This document shows positions 24,658 through 33,751 of a stretch of DNA of 48,699 nt, piece after piece (position 1 is the first letter of the stretch; every line of letters begins with the position of its first letter). The position numbers and the translations under genes are program-made. The notes beneath the pieces are model-generated. The model saw only the letters and a list, made by a program, of their open reading frames with translations, was not told the origin of the DNA and searched no databases. This DNA comes from an uncultured Selenomonadaceae bacterium (GTDB taxonomy: Bacteria; Bacillota; Negativicutes; Selenomonadales; Selenomonadaceae), in assembly GCA_937902665.1 (NCBI GenBank), contig CALELM010000093.1, positions 1 to 48,699 of the forward strand. Direction: 5' to 3'.

Positions 24658-24690
24658 ATGCCTAACGTATAACCGCTAGCAACAATATGT

Positions 24691-24719
24691 ATTATACATG
24701 CCAGAAACTATAGTGTCAA
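24691..24719 (-). promoter_or_regulatory. Consensus promoter of tRNA-Tyr
   Basis: Perfect TTGACA, 17-bp spacer, perfect TATAAT on the minus strand, just after the ftsZ stop. Confidence 0.95.
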
Positions 24720-24742
24720 CTACAATTTCAGCAAATCACCTA

Positions 24743-25939
24743 TCACTTATTTCGCCGCATCCATGTAGGAATATCGATCAAGTCCTGTGCTGCCTGCTGT
24801 GGCTGCGGTACTGCCTGTTGCGGCATCTGCTGGATGGGCTGTACTGGCGGCATGCCCTGCCCTTTTGGGCTTTGCGGAACCTGCGCATTCCCAAAGAAAG
24901 AGCTCTGTGCCTGAATATTCCCCACACCAAAGGGCGGTGGCTGGATAACGGGCCCGTTCTGCATATTCACGGCAGGATTCTCTTCATCCTCAAACCCAGT
25001 CGCCACAATCGTAACCGTCACAGTATCTCCCATAGTATCGTCTACAGAAGTACCCCAAATAATATCAGCATTCGGGTCTGCGCTCTCTGTTATCATCGTG
25101 GAAGCCTCGTTGACCTGCATCATTGGCATATCAGCGGAACCTGCAATGTTAATAAGAATCCTGTGCGCACCCTTGATATCCGTTTCAAGCAAAGGAGAAT
25201 CAATTGCCGTGCGTACTGCGTCAACCGCAGCATTCTCGCCCGTTCCTTCTCCAATTCCCATCAATGCCGTACCTGCATTGCTCATAATGGTCTTTACGTC
25301 CGCAAAGTCCAAATTGATGAACCCTGGCTTTGCAATCAAGTCAGAAATACCCTTGACACCCTGCCGCAAAACATCATCCGCAATGCTGAATGCCTGCGTC
25401 ATCGGCGTATTCTTGTCAATCGACTGCATCAGCCGATCATTTGGAATCGTAATGATTGTATCTACATGCTGCTTCAAGTTTGCAATGCCCATCTCTGCCT
25501 TGCGGCGACGTTGTGTCCCTTCAAATGTAAAGGGCTTCGTCACGACACCTACGGTAAGCGCACCTACCTCACGAGCGCATTGAGCAATGACAGGAGCTGC
25601 CCCCGTACCGGTACCGCCGCCCATGCCGGCCGTGATAAATACCATATCTGCCCCACGCAGAGCCTCAAGGACTTCCTCGTGGCTCTCCTGCGCTGCCTTC
25701 TCGCCAATCTCAGGGCGCGCGCCTGCACCGAGGCCGCGTGTCAGCTTCTCCCCAATCTGAATGCGCTTCTGTGCCATGGAATTCAAAAGAGCTTGGGAAT
25801 CCGTATTCACTGCGATAAACTCAACGCCTTCCAGCCCCAAAGAAATCATACGGTTGACTGCATTGCTGCCACCGCCGCCAACACCAACTACCTTGATCAC
25901 GGCAGAATGCTTCACTGCTTCATCTTCAAACTCAAACAC
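24743..25939 (-). CDS. ftsZ: Cell division protein FtsZ
   Basis: Tubulin-like GTPase that forms the Z-ring. The 398-aa protein has the nucleotide-binding start KVVGVGGGGSNAVNRM, the tubulin signature GGGTGTGAAP, the T7-loop NLDFADVKTIM, a Pro/Gln-rich flexible linker (about 320-380) and the C-terminal conserved peptide DIPTWMRRNK. The start is taken as GTG 25939, giving M-FEFEDE as in relatives, with GGGGG 8 nt upstream; ATG 25960 has no good box. It is last of the murE-ftsZ series. The C-terminal peptide usually binds FtsA or SepF; ftsA is not in its usual place upstream. Confidence 0.97.
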   Translation of the reverse strand: MFEFEDEAVKHSAVIKVVGVGGGGSNAVNRMISLGLEGVEFIAVNTDSQALLNSMAQKRIQIGEKLTRGLGAGARPEIGEKAAQESHEEVLEALRGADMVFITAGMGGGTGTGAAPVIAQCAREVGALTVGVVTKPFTFEGTQRRRKAEMGIANLKQHVDTIITIPNDRLMQSIDKNTPMTQAFSIADDVLRQGVKGISDLIAKPGFINLDFADVKTIMSNAGTALMGIGEGTGENAAVDAVRTAIDSPLLETDIKGAHRILINIAGSADMPMMQVNEASTMITESADPNADIIWGTSVDDTMGDTVTVTIVATGFEDEENPAVNMQNGPVIQPPPFGVGNIQAQSSFFGNAQVPQSPKGQGMPPVQPIQQMPQQAVPQPQQAAQDLIDIPTWMRRNK

Positions 25940-26073
25940 AATCAAAACCCCCACGAACATATATTTTCTTCATAAAATTCTTCATGCAAAACACACTGGC
26001 AGAAATATGCCAGATAGATACATTCCCATTCTACCATTCTTTTCATGTAAATACCATAGCTGACAACAGAAAA

Positions 26074-26101
26074 ATTTTAAAACTGCAAAGCTTTCTTTCA
26101 A
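26074..26101 (-). promoter_or_regulatory. Putative ftsZ promoter
   Basis: TTGAAA, 16-bp spacer, TAAAAT on the minus strand in the 176-bp gap between sbp and ftsZ. The leader also contains a CTGGCA/TGCCAG hairpin at 25996-26013. Together they suggest ftsZ is partly expressed on its own. Confidence 0.5.
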
Positions 26102-26115
26102 AACACGAGAAAAAA

Positions 26116-26448
26116 TCAGTATTTTTCAAGGATATATCTGCGAAGCATGGCAAGATTCTGGAAAATCCGCAGGCCGAATGCCAAAAGCGCAACATAATAG
26201 AGATCTATTCCCAATCGGTCGCCCACATAGACCAAAAAAGCTGCCAAAAGCGCGTTCGTAAAAAATCCCGTGATGAACACGGTATTGTCAAACTTCTCTC
26301 CCACGGCAGCCCGAAGCCCTCCAAAAACAGAATCCAAGGCTGCCAAAAGAGCGACAGAGAAAAGCTTTGCATAAGCGAAAGGAATAGCTACCGGCGCTAC
26401 CGACCCAAGCACAAGCCCGACAATCAAACCAAAAACCGGCAATATCAT
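26116..26448 (-). CDS. sbp: Small basic protein (DUF1290)
   Basis: A 110-aa membrane protein with three hydrophobic segments (LPVFGLIVGLVLGSV, LFSVALLAALDSVFGGL, FITGFFTNALLAAFLVYVG) and a basic end NLAMLRRYILEKY. This matches the Sbp/DUF1290 family, encoded between ftsQ and ftsZ in many Firmicutes; its function is unknown. Its ATG overlaps the DUF881 stop by 4 nt. Confidence 0.9.
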   Translation of the reverse strand: MILPVFGLIVGLVLGSVAPVAIPFAYAKLFSVALLAALDSVFGGLRAAVGEKFDNTVFITGFFTNALLAAFLVYVGDRLGIDLYYVALLAFGLRIFQNLAMLRRYILEKY

Positions 26449-27131
26449 CTCGCATCCATCCTTTCCTCTGCCTCATGCGCATATTCCTGCTTCAAGCTTC
26501 CCTTGTAAGCAGGAATGTAAACCGAATCGCTTATCTTGATATCCATTTGAATTCCCCACACCTTCAGGGTTTCCATCACTCCGCCCCGCATTTTCAATGC
26601 GTTCTCCAAGCTCTTTGCATCCCCGATGGCAGAAATCTCAAAGGGCGCAGAGGAACGCACGTTGTTGACGGAAAGTGTCGGGCCGGCACAGCGAATTTCC
26701 GAGGTGGCGAGCAGCCTCTGCCCGTTGATGGAGATAGCTTCCGCTCCTGCCGCCCGCAGCTCATTGACTACCTTCAGGATATCATCATCATGAATGACAT
26801 ACAGGTTCTGGTTCTCGCCCGCCTTGGACTTTTGGGTGCTGTCATCCATTCGCACAAGAATCCCCTGTCCCTCCAAGGGAACGATTCCCGCCCTGATGCG
26901 GATGTCATTCCCCACGGAATCTCCCTCGGATGCCTTTGTCTCCTCCAATTCCTTTTTTAATGCATCCCTTTCCTTTTCTGTCTGAACCAGCCGTTCCGAC
27001 AAATCCTCCACACGTTGATAAGAAATGGATGCCTTCATGTCCTCCGTTGTCCGAAACTGCACTGCCAGCATAAAGCCAAGCACCATGCAGACACAGGCAA
27101 TCGACCAGCTTCCTTGCTTTATATGCTTCAT
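26445..27131 (-). CDS. DUF881 (YlxW/YlxX-type) division-cluster protein
   Basis: A 228-aa protein with an N-terminal signal anchor (SIACVCMVLGFMLAVQF). A periplasmic coiled coil (about 38-66, SERLVQTEKERDALKKELEE) is followed by the DUF881 domain: GIVPLEGQGILVRMDDS, DDILKVVNELRAAGAEAISINGQR and IRCAGPTLSVNNVR. It is typical of the Firmicutes dcw region next to ftsQ; its role is unknown. It is translationally coupled to sbp. Confidence 0.9.
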   Translation of the reverse strand: MKHIKQGSWSIACVCMVLGFMLAVQFRTTEDMKASISYQRVEDLSERLVQTEKERDALKKELEETKASEGDSVGNDIRIRAGIVPLEGQGILVRMDDSTQKSKAGENQNLYVIHDDDILKVVNELRAAGAEAISINGQRLLATSEIRCAGPTLSVNNVRSSAPFEISAIGDAKSLENALKMRGGVMETLKVWGIQMDIKISDSVYIPAYKGSLKQEYAHEAEERMDAR

Positions 27132-27152
27132 AAAAATCCCTTGCTTCCCATT

Positions 27153-27890
27153 CTACTGCGCCAATTTAATAAAAGGTGCCGTATAAGTAAAGTCCACAAA
27201 CTCAATCGCATGCTTCGTTGTTTTTATTTCTTCCAAAAAATCCTTCGCAAGCCGCGCCTTTTCTTCCATGCGTTCCATTTTTCCAAGGCGTATCTGCACG
27301 GAACTTGTCGTGTACATCACGATGCTGTCCGGATTGGCAAGCGAAATCTCAGAAATCTGCCCCAGTGAATTTTCATCGAGCATTTGCAGGAATGCCAGCA
27401 TCTGCACCACGTTTTCCTCCACAACATCATCCCCGACATACTTGCCCCGAATCTGGATCCCCGTCAGCATGGGAATCGCCATCGCCTTCAAGGTGCGATA
27501 GCTGTCAATGACCTTTCCCTTCCTGTCAAGATCCAAGTAACCGTAATCACAGCCCACCGTCACGATGGGGCGTCGCTCCTTGATATCCACGACAAGGGCG
27601 TTGGGGAGGGAGCGGCGCACCACTGCCTCCTCAATCCGAAGATCTTCCATCAAGCGTTTCTTGATTTCATCTGTCTGGAGGGAAAAAATGGGCTGTCCCT
27701 GATGGATCTCCGAGATACTCACGATATCATCCCTCGTAAGATACACGTTCCCCTCTAGGTATATCTGCTGCAGCGTAAAAATAGGCGAATAGACAAAAAT
27801 GCCCAGAAGCACGATGCAGGCTGCCAAAAGCAACAGACCTCTCCGAAAGCGTCTTTTCGGTCTCAGCTTGCTAGTCTCTTGTTCCTCCAT
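27153..27890 (-). CDS. ftsQ: Cell division protein FtsQ/DivIB
   Basis: A 245-aa bitopic protein with a basic cytoplasmic tail (about 1-17), a membrane segment (LLLLAACIVLLGIFVY), and a POTRA domain starting FTLQQIYLEGNVYLTRDDIV. A beta domain with AVVRRSLPNALVVDIKERRPI follows. FtsQ bridges FtsL and FtsB and licenses septal peptidoglycan synthesis. It lies between ddl and DUF881, its standard site. Confidence 0.92.
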   Translation of the reverse strand: MEEQETSKLRPKRRFRRGLLLLAACIVLLGIFVYSPIFTLQQIYLEGNVYLTRDDIVSISEIHQGQPIFSLQTDEIKKRLMEDLRIEEAVVRRSLPNALVVDIKERRPIVTVGCDYGYLDLDRKGKVIDSYRTLKAMAIPMLTGIQIRGKYVGDDVVEENVVQMLAFLQMLDENSLGQISEISLANPDSIVMYTTSSVQIRLGKMERMEEKARLAKDFLEEIKTTKHAIEFVDFTYTAPFIKLAQ

Positions 27891-27916
27891 CCCCTCGTCC
27901 TTTCTAAATCTTTTCT

Positions 27917-28861
27917 TTATTTATTTACGGGAAAACCTGCCATCTCCAAGATCTTCTCGCAAAGATCCGGAAATTCCAAGCCGACTGCCCTTCCTGCATC
28001 CGGCACGAGCGAAAGCTCCGTCATGCCCGGCGCGGAATTTACCTCCATAACGTAGGGGTTCTCCTCCTGATCCATGATAATATCCACGCGCGCCACGCCC
28101 TTGCATCCGCAGGCAAGGAACGTCCTGACAGCGATATCCTGCACCAGCTTTGTCGTTTTCTCAGAAAGCTGTGCCGGAACGATATGCGTGGAAGCACCTG
28201 CCGTATACTTGGAATCGTAGTCATAACGTCCGGAAACCGTTGTAATCTCAATAACAGGCAAGGCCTCTGCCTGATCCTCATTTCCCCAAACGGCAACCGT
28301 CAGTTCCCTTCCGTTGATAAATTCCTCTACCAAAATGGAAACATCATACGAAAAGGCATTCTTGACAGCCTCTGCCAGTTCCTCATGCGTACCTGCGATA
28401 TAAACTCCAATGCTTGAGCCTTGCGAAGCCGCCTTGACAACCATGGGAAAGGAAAACTCCTTTTCTGCCTGCAGGACAGCACTGTCATTCCCTTTCGACC
28501 GATGGAACGTGCAGTACCTCGGCGTTGGAATTCCTTCTGCTGAAAACACCCGCTTGGAAGCCACCTTGTCCATCGTTACAGCGGAAGCCAGCACGCCGGA
28601 ACCCGTGTAGGGAATCCCCAGCATGTCCAGCGTTCCCTGCAAGACCCCGTCCTCGCCGAACTTTCCATGCATGCCGTTGAAAACCATCCTGCAGCCGCTC
28701 TCTTGGATTTTTTTTGCAAAATCCCTCGGCTCCAGCTCCATGCCCTCTGCCTGATAGCCCTTGGAGCGCAGTGCCTTCAAAATAGCTGCTCCCGATCTGC
28801 GAGATACCTCTGCCTCGGTAGAAGGTCCACCCATCACTACAACAATCTTATCTTGGCTCAT
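27917..28861 (-). CDS. ddl: D-alanine--D-alanine ligase
   Basis: A 314-aa ATP-grasp ligase that joins two D-Ala for the pentapeptide tip. It starts KIVVVMGGPSTEAEVS and contains GMHGKFGEDGVLQG, the ATP-grasp glycine loop KAASQGSSIGVYIA, EEFINGREL, and the Mg-binding end MEVNSAPGMTELS. All core residues are present. The ligase lies between murC and ftsQ; murB, often found here, is absent. Confidence 0.96.
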   Translation of the reverse strand: MSQDKIVVVMGGPSTEAEVSRRSGAAILKALRSKGYQAEGMELEPRDFAKKIQESGCRMVFNGMHGKFGEDGVLQGTLDMLGIPYTGSGVLASAVTMDKVASKRVFSAEGIPTPRYCTFHRSKGNDSAVLQAEKEFSFPMVVKAASQGSSIGVYIAGTHEELAEAVKNAFSYDVSILVEEFINGRELTVAVWGNEDQAEALPVIEITTVSGRYDYDSKYTAGASTHIVPAQLSEKTTKLVQDIAVRTFLACGCKGVARVDIIMDQEENPYVMEVNSAPGMTELSLVPDAGRAVGLEFPDLCEKILEMAGFPVNK

Positions 28862-28877
28862 TTCCCGAATCCCCCTG

Positions 28878-30260
28878 TCAGCGCTTCAAAATCTCTGCAA
28901 GCTCCTCGCCTGTCCGATAAATATCTCCTGCTCCCATCGTCATAACGAGGTCGCCGGGCTTTACCATCTTGGACAAGTACTCTGCTATCTCAGCACGGTT
29001 CTCTATGTAGACAACCTCCTGTCCCGTCTGTGCCTTGACTTCGGAAGGAATCGTATTCCCGTTGATTCCCTCAATCGGTTCCTCCCCCGCCGAATAAATA
29101 TCCGTCAGAACCAAAAGGTCTGCCTGCGCAAATGCCGTCCCGAATTCCTGATGCAAAAGCTTGGTGCGTGAATAGCGATGCGGCTGAAAGACGCAGAGAA
29201 GTCTTTTCGGCATGGTCTGCTTCGCCGCCTTGAGTGTCGTTGCAATTTCCGTTGGATGATGCGCATAATCATCCACAATCCAAACGCCCTTTTCCTTCCC
29301 CTTCGTCTGGAAGCGGCGCTTCGCCCCATGGAAGCGGGCAAGCCCCTCTGCCATCTGCTGCACGCTCAAGCCAAGGGAAATACCCGTCACGATAGCCGCC
29401 ATTGCATTGAGGACATTGTGCCTCCCCGGCAGGTTCAGCGTGACACTGCCAAGCTTCTCTCCCTGATGCATGACATCAAAAGATGTGCTGGGGCCGTCTG
29501 CCACGATATTGGCTGCCTGATAATCCGCTTCCTCCTCAATAGCATAGGAATAATATTTGCAATCTATCTTCTTTGCGATATTGCGAAGGTTCTCATTCTC
29601 AAAACAAAGCACGGCAAAACCCGTTTCCTTGTCCACATTCTGAAGGAACTCCGTAAAAGCGGCACGGATATTGTCCATGGTGCCGTAATGATCCATGTGG
29701 TCGTTCTCGACATTCGTCACGACTGCAATGTGCGGATGCAACTTGAGGAACGAGCCATCGCTCTCATCTGCCTCGGAAACCAAGTAATCGCTTTTCCCTA
29801 AAATGGCATTCGTCCCAAGATCCCCGACTTCGCCGCCGACAATGACTGTCGGGGACACCTGCAAGTGGTGCAGGGCTACGCCTATCATGGAGGTCGTTGT
29901 CGTCTTGCCGTGCGCACCTGCTACAGCAATCCCCTTGTACTCATTCACGAGTGCCGCATTGATATCCGAACGGTGCAGCTTCGGGATTCCCAGCGCTCCA
30001 GCTGCGAGAACCTCGGGGTTGTCAAAGGGAATCGCCGTAGAAACAACGATTGCGTCTGCTCCCCGCACGTTCTCCCCATCCTGACCGACAAAAATCTTTG
30101 CGCCAAGCTCCTTCAGTCGATCCGTGATCTGCGTCTCGCTCCGATCCGAGCCTGACACCTCGTAGCCAAGCTCCACAAGAATCTTGGCAAGCGGACTCAT
30201 TCCCGCACCGCCAATGCCAACAAAATGTATTTTCCTGATTCCTTTCAAATCCTTCAGCAA
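28878..30260 (-). CDS. murC: UDP-N-acetylmuramate--L-alanine ligase
   Basis: A 460-aa Mur ligase that adds the first residue, L-Ala, to UDP-MurNAc. It has the Rossmann start IHFVGIGGAGMSPLA, P-loop AGAHGKTTTTSM, the central Mg site region SEADESDGSFL and the C-terminal WIVDDYAHHPTEI. The start is TTG 30260: an AGGAGGAG box lies 5 nt upstream, the family begins a few residues before KIHFVGIGG, and the 30-codon upstream frame falls inside murG. The box overlaps the murG stop, so the genes are coupled. Confidence 0.95.
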   Translation of the reverse strand: MLKDLKGIRKIHFVGIGGAGMSPLAKILVELGYEVSGSDRSETQITDRLKELGAKIFVGQDGENVRGADAIVVSTAIPFDNPEVLAAGALGIPKLHRSDINAALVNEYKGIAVAGAHGKTTTTSMIGVALHHLQVSPTVIVGGEVGDLGTNAILGKSDYLVSEADESDGSFLKLHPHIAVVTNVENDHMDHYGTMDNIRAAFTEFLQNVDKETGFAVLCFENENLRNIAKKIDCKYYSYAIEEEADYQAANIVADGPSTSFDVMHQGEKLGSVTLNLPGRHNVLNAMAAIVTGISLGLSVQQMAEGLARFHGAKRRFQTKGKEKGVWIVDDYAHHPTEIATTLKAAKQTMPKRLLCVFQPHRYSRTKLLHQEFGTAFAQADLLVLTDIYSAGEEPIEGINGNTIPSEVKAQTGQEVVYIENRAEIAEYLSKMVKPGDLVMTMGAGDIYRTGEELAEILKR

Positions 30261-30271
30261 TGCCGCTCCTC

Positions 30272-31384
30272 CTATCCTTTGCGTACCAACTGAATGGCAA
30301 GACTCGCAATTTCCTGTGCTGCCTTCGGTTTCCCCAAATTCAAGCAGCACTTCTTCATCTTTTCCAGCGTTTCCTTCTCCTGCAAAAGCTCTGCCAGAAC
30401 CCCCCGCAAGGATTCCGCAGAAAGATCCTTGTCCAAAATCATGCGGGCAGCGCCTGCCACAACAGCAGCCCTCGCATTATGCTCCTGATGATTTTCCGTT
30501 GCATACGGATACGGTATCAGGATGGACGGTATCCCCCGTGCCATCAGCTCTGCCATGCCGATAGCCCCCGACCGAAAAATGGCAAGGTCTGACATCGCCA
30601 GTGCCTGTGGCATATTGTAGAGGTACGGCTCTACCCGCACATGGGGAGCCTCCTCCAAAGAAACTCCCGCAGCTTCCAGTTCCTTCATCACGTCACGGTA
30701 GTCACGTTTTCCCGTCACATGCAGGAACTGCACCTCAGGATTCTTCACTGCCTCGGAAAGAATGCCTATCATCGCCTGATTGATGCTCCGTGCGCCACGG
30801 CTGCCTCCCGAAACCAGCACCGTCCGCTTGCTTGGGTCGAAACCAAAGCAGGAAAGCCCCTCTGCACGGTCTGCCTCCATAATCTCCCGACGGATGGGAT
30901 TTCCCGTATAGACAACTTTATTTGACGGAAACTGCATGACCGCCTCCGGCACGCCTACTGCCACCTTGGACACAAAGCGGGAAAGCAGCTTGTTCGTAAT
31001 GCCCGGCATTACGTTCTGCTCCTGTATGAGCGATGGAACATGCAGGAGGCTTGCCGCCAGCAGGATTGGCCCGCAAACGTAGCCGCCTGTCCCGATTGCC
31101 ACGTCTGGACGGAATCTCTTTACGATTCTCATAGCCTTGGCAACGCCTGCCATAGCAATTCCTGCCCTCTTGATATTGGTAAGGGAAATCCGCCGCTCGA
31201 AGCCCTGAAGCTCCACGGTAGCGAAGGGAAGCCCTTCCTTGGGTATGATATCCGACTCCAAACCATGCTTCGTTCCCACATAGAGGAATTCCGCATCCGG
31301 AACCTGTCTCTGAATTTCACGAATCAGCGTGACAGCAGGATAGATATGTCCTCCCGTGCCTCCGCCTGACACAATAACTCTCAC
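30272..31384 (-). CDS. murG: UDP-GlcNAc--lipid I transferase
   Basis: A 370-aa GT28 enzyme at the inner face of the membrane that converts lipid I to lipid II. It shows the N-terminal glycine loop VSGGGTGGHIYPA, PSLIQEQNVMPG, VLVSGGSRGARSIN, and the nucleotide-binding IFRSGAIGMAELMARGIPSILIPYP. It begins 1 bp after murD ends; the ftsW gene that usually separates the two is absent. Confidence 0.96.
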   Translation of the reverse strand: MRVIVSGGGTGGHIYPAVTLIREIQRQVPDAEFLYVGTKHGLESDIIPKEGLPFATVELQGFERRISLTNIKRAGIAMAGVAKAMRIVKRFRPDVAIGTGGYVCGPILLAASLLHVPSLIQEQNVMPGITNKLLSRFVSKVAVGVPEAVMQFPSNKVVYTGNPIRREIMEADRAEGLSCFGFDPSKRTVLVSGGSRGARSINQAMIGILSEAVKNPEVQFLHVTGKRDYRDVMKELEAAGVSLEEAPHVRVEPYLYNMPQALAMSDLAIFRSGAIGMAELMARGIPSILIPYPYATENHQEHNARAAVVAGAARMILDKDLSAESLRGVLAELLQEKETLEKMKKCCLNLGKPKAAQEIASLAIQLVRKG

Positions 31385-31385
31385 A

Positions 31386-32759
31386 CTACGCCCTCCCGAT
31401 CAGGCTTCTTGCGATACGCTTGAAATCCCTGCCGCGCTCCTCGAAGCCATCATACATGTCAAAGCTGGCACAAGCAGGAGAAAGAAGTACCACCTGCGGT
31501 GCTTTCGCAAGCTCATAAGCCTTCTCCACTGCCTTTTCCATGGAATATCCCACTTCATAAATATTCCCTTCGGAAATCCCTGCCTTGACTGCCGCCGCAT
31601 GGAAACGCTCTGCCGCATCCCCCAGCAAAATCAGTGCATCTGCCCGTTCTTTTGCCAATGCCATGAAATCCGCCAGATCCGTCAGCTTGTCATCCCCGCC
31701 GGCAATCAGGATAATGTTCTTTGGGAAAGTCTCCAATGCCTTGATTGCCGAATCCGTATTCGTTGCCTTGGAATCATTGTAATACGGCACACCATTCACA
31801 TCGCAAACATATTCGATACGATGCTCCACACCACGGAAGGACTTCAAGACCTCCGTCATTTTTTCGGGAACTGCCCCTGCCAAAAATGCCGTCATCGCCG
31901 CCGCAAGAGCATTCTCCACATTATGACTGCCCTTGATGCCAAGCTCCCCTGTCGTGCAAAGAGGGTATCTCTTGCCCTCCCAAGCAATCGTCAGCATGTC
32001 CCCTGCAAGGAATGCCCCTTCTTCCAGAGCCTCCTTGCGGCTGAAATAGCAGACCCTGCAATTTGCCCTCTCCTTCATGGAACGCACACGCTCATCATCA
32101 TAGTTGAGGACGAGAAAATCCTCCATCGTCTCCTCAGCAAAGATACGTTCCTTCATCTGCTGATAGACCTCCATCGAGCCATGACGCACAATATGATCCG
32201 GTGTCACGTTCAGGACAGCGGAAACATGCGGGCGAAAAGCCTTCGTCGCCTCCATCTGGTAGCTGGAAATCTCAGCCGCAAGGCAACCGCCTTCACCAAT
32301 CTCAAGTGCCTGCTCGGAAAAAGGAATCCCGATATTCCCTCCTACGCCTACCTTGTCAAAGCCCGTTTCCAGCAAAAGCCCGAGAAGGGTAACCGTCGTT
32401 GTCTTTCCATTAGTTCCCGTCACGGCACAAATCGGTGACTTGGCAAGGCGGTATGCCATTTCCACCTCGCTCATCACAGGAATCCCCCGCTGGACTGCCT
32501 GCTGGATGATAGGGATACGGACAGGAACGGCAGGCGAGACCAAAACAACGTCCACGCCCTCCAGAAGCTCCTCGCTCTGTGGCCCGAAAGCAAGCTGCAC
32601 ACCAACACTGCGAAGTTCCGTAAAATCCTGCTTTATGTCCTTTTCTGCCTTCGCATCGCTGAGAACGACCTCAGCCCCCATCTTCCTTGCCAGTTTTGCC
32701 GCAGCAAACCCGCTGATGCCTGCACCAATGACTAGCATTTTCCTGCCCTGCAAATCCAT
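31386..32759 (-). CDS. murD: UDP-N-acetylmuramoylalanine--D-glutamate ligase
   Basis: A 457-aa Mur ligase that adds D-Glu. It starts KMLVIGAGISGFAAAKLARK and carries the P-loop GTNGKTTTVTL, the Mg region AEISSYQ, NVTPDHIVRHG, YNDSKATNTDSA and a C-terminal LLSPACASFDMYDGFEERG. All are family motifs. A GGAGG box precedes ATG. The gene sits between mraY and murG. Confidence 0.96.
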   Translation of the reverse strand: MDLQGRKMLVIGAGISGFAAAKLARKMGAEVVLSDAKAEKDIKQDFTELRSVGVQLAFGPQSEELLEGVDVVLVSPAVPVRIPIIQQAVQRGIPVMSEVEMAYRLAKSPICAVTGTNGKTTTVTLLGLLLETGFDKVGVGGNIGIPFSEQALEIGEGGCLAAEISSYQMEATKAFRPHVSAVLNVTPDHIVRHGSMEVYQQMKERIFAEETMEDFLVLNYDDERVRSMKERANCRVCYFSRKEALEEGAFLAGDMLTIAWEGKRYPLCTTGELGIKGSHNVENALAAAMTAFLAGAVPEKMTEVLKSFRGVEHRIEYVCDVNGVPYYNDSKATNTDSAIKALETFPKNIILIAGGDDKLTDLADFMALAKERADALILLGDAAERFHAAAVKAGISEGNIYEVGYSMEKAVEKAYELAKAPQVVLLSPACASFDMYDGFEERGRDFKRIARSLIGRA

Positions 32760-32788
32760 ATCTCAAGCCTCCAAAATAATTCCATGTT

Positions 32789-33739
32789 TTAAAGCATTTT
32801 CAACCCGACAAGCCCCGCAAGCAATCCCACGGACCAAAATACAAGGACGACCTTCCACTCGCTCCAGCCGCCCAATTCAAAATGGTGATGAATAGGGCTC
32901 ATGCGAAACACCCGCTTGCCCGTTGTCTTGAAGGACGTTACCTGAATAATGACGGAAAGTGCCTCGCAGACAAAAATAAAACCGACCACAGCCAGCAAAA
33001 TCTCCGTATGCGTGAGAATTCCCATTGCCGCAAAAGCACCACCAAGAGCCAAGGAACCCGTATCGCCCATAAAAACCTTCGCAGGGTGCGCATTGAATTT
33101 CAAAAATGCCACGCATGCGCCCACGACCGCATAGCAAAATACAGCCAAATCAGAATGTCCCGTCAAAAGGCAGACCACGCCGTAGACACTCGCCGCAACT
33201 GCCATCGTACCGGAGGCAAGCCCATCCAGCCCATCGGTCAAGTTCACCGCATTTGACGCACCGACCAAAACAAAGAGCGTAAGCAGGTAGTACAAGCCTC
33301 CTATATCCACCGTCTCACGCAGGACAGGAATCCAAAGGCTCGTATCCAGCCCAAGCTCCTTCGTCCCGATATATATGGTCACAACAGCGATGAGGACTTG
33401 CCCCAAAAGCTTCTGCTTTGCCTTGAGACCAAGATTCCTTTTCTTTACGACCTTGATATAATCGTCCAAAAAACCAAGCACGAAATGCCCCAGCAGAATG
33501 AACAGAGCCAAAGCAATCTCCGCAGAAAAACGCCCCGCTGCCAACGTGCCTATTACGATACCGGATACGATCATAACGCCGCCCATCGTAGGCGTTCCGC
33601 TCTTTGCCTGATGGCTTTTTGGACCCTCTTCCCGAATGCTCTGACCGAATTTCAGCCTGCGCAGCATAGGCAGCACCAAAGGCCCCATCAAAAGAACCAC
33701 ACCTGCCGCCGCCAGTGCCGCGATCAACGTACTGTACAT
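32789..33739 (-). CDS. mraY: Phospho-N-acetylmuramoyl-pentapeptide-transferase
   Basis: A 316-aa enzyme with about ten membrane segments that moves phospho-MurNAc-pentapeptide to undecaprenyl phosphate, making lipid I. It carries SGTPTMGG, the DD motif FLDDYIK, the NLTDGLDGLASG loop, GDTGSLALGG, and the C-terminal MSPIHHHFELGGWSE. These are the diagnostic sites. The N-terminal cytoplasmic extension is short, as in Firmicutes. Confidence 0.96.
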   Translation of the reverse strand: MYSTLIAALAAAGVVLLMGPLVLPMLRRLKFGQSIREEGPKSHQAKSGTPTMGGVMIVSGIVIGTLAAGRFSAEIALALFILLGHFVLGFLDDYIKVVKKRNLGLKAKQKLLGQVLIAVVTIYIGTKELGLDTSLWIPVLRETVDIGGLYYLLTLFVLVGASNAVNLTDGLDGLASGTMAVAASVYGVVCLLTGHSDLAVFCYAVVGACVAFLKFNAHPAKVFMGDTGSLALGGAFAAMGILTHTEILLAVVGFIFVCEALSVIIQVTSFKTTGKRVFRMSPIHHHFELGGWSEWKVVLVFWSVGLLAGLVGLKML

Positions 33740-33751
33740 GAACCTATCTCC

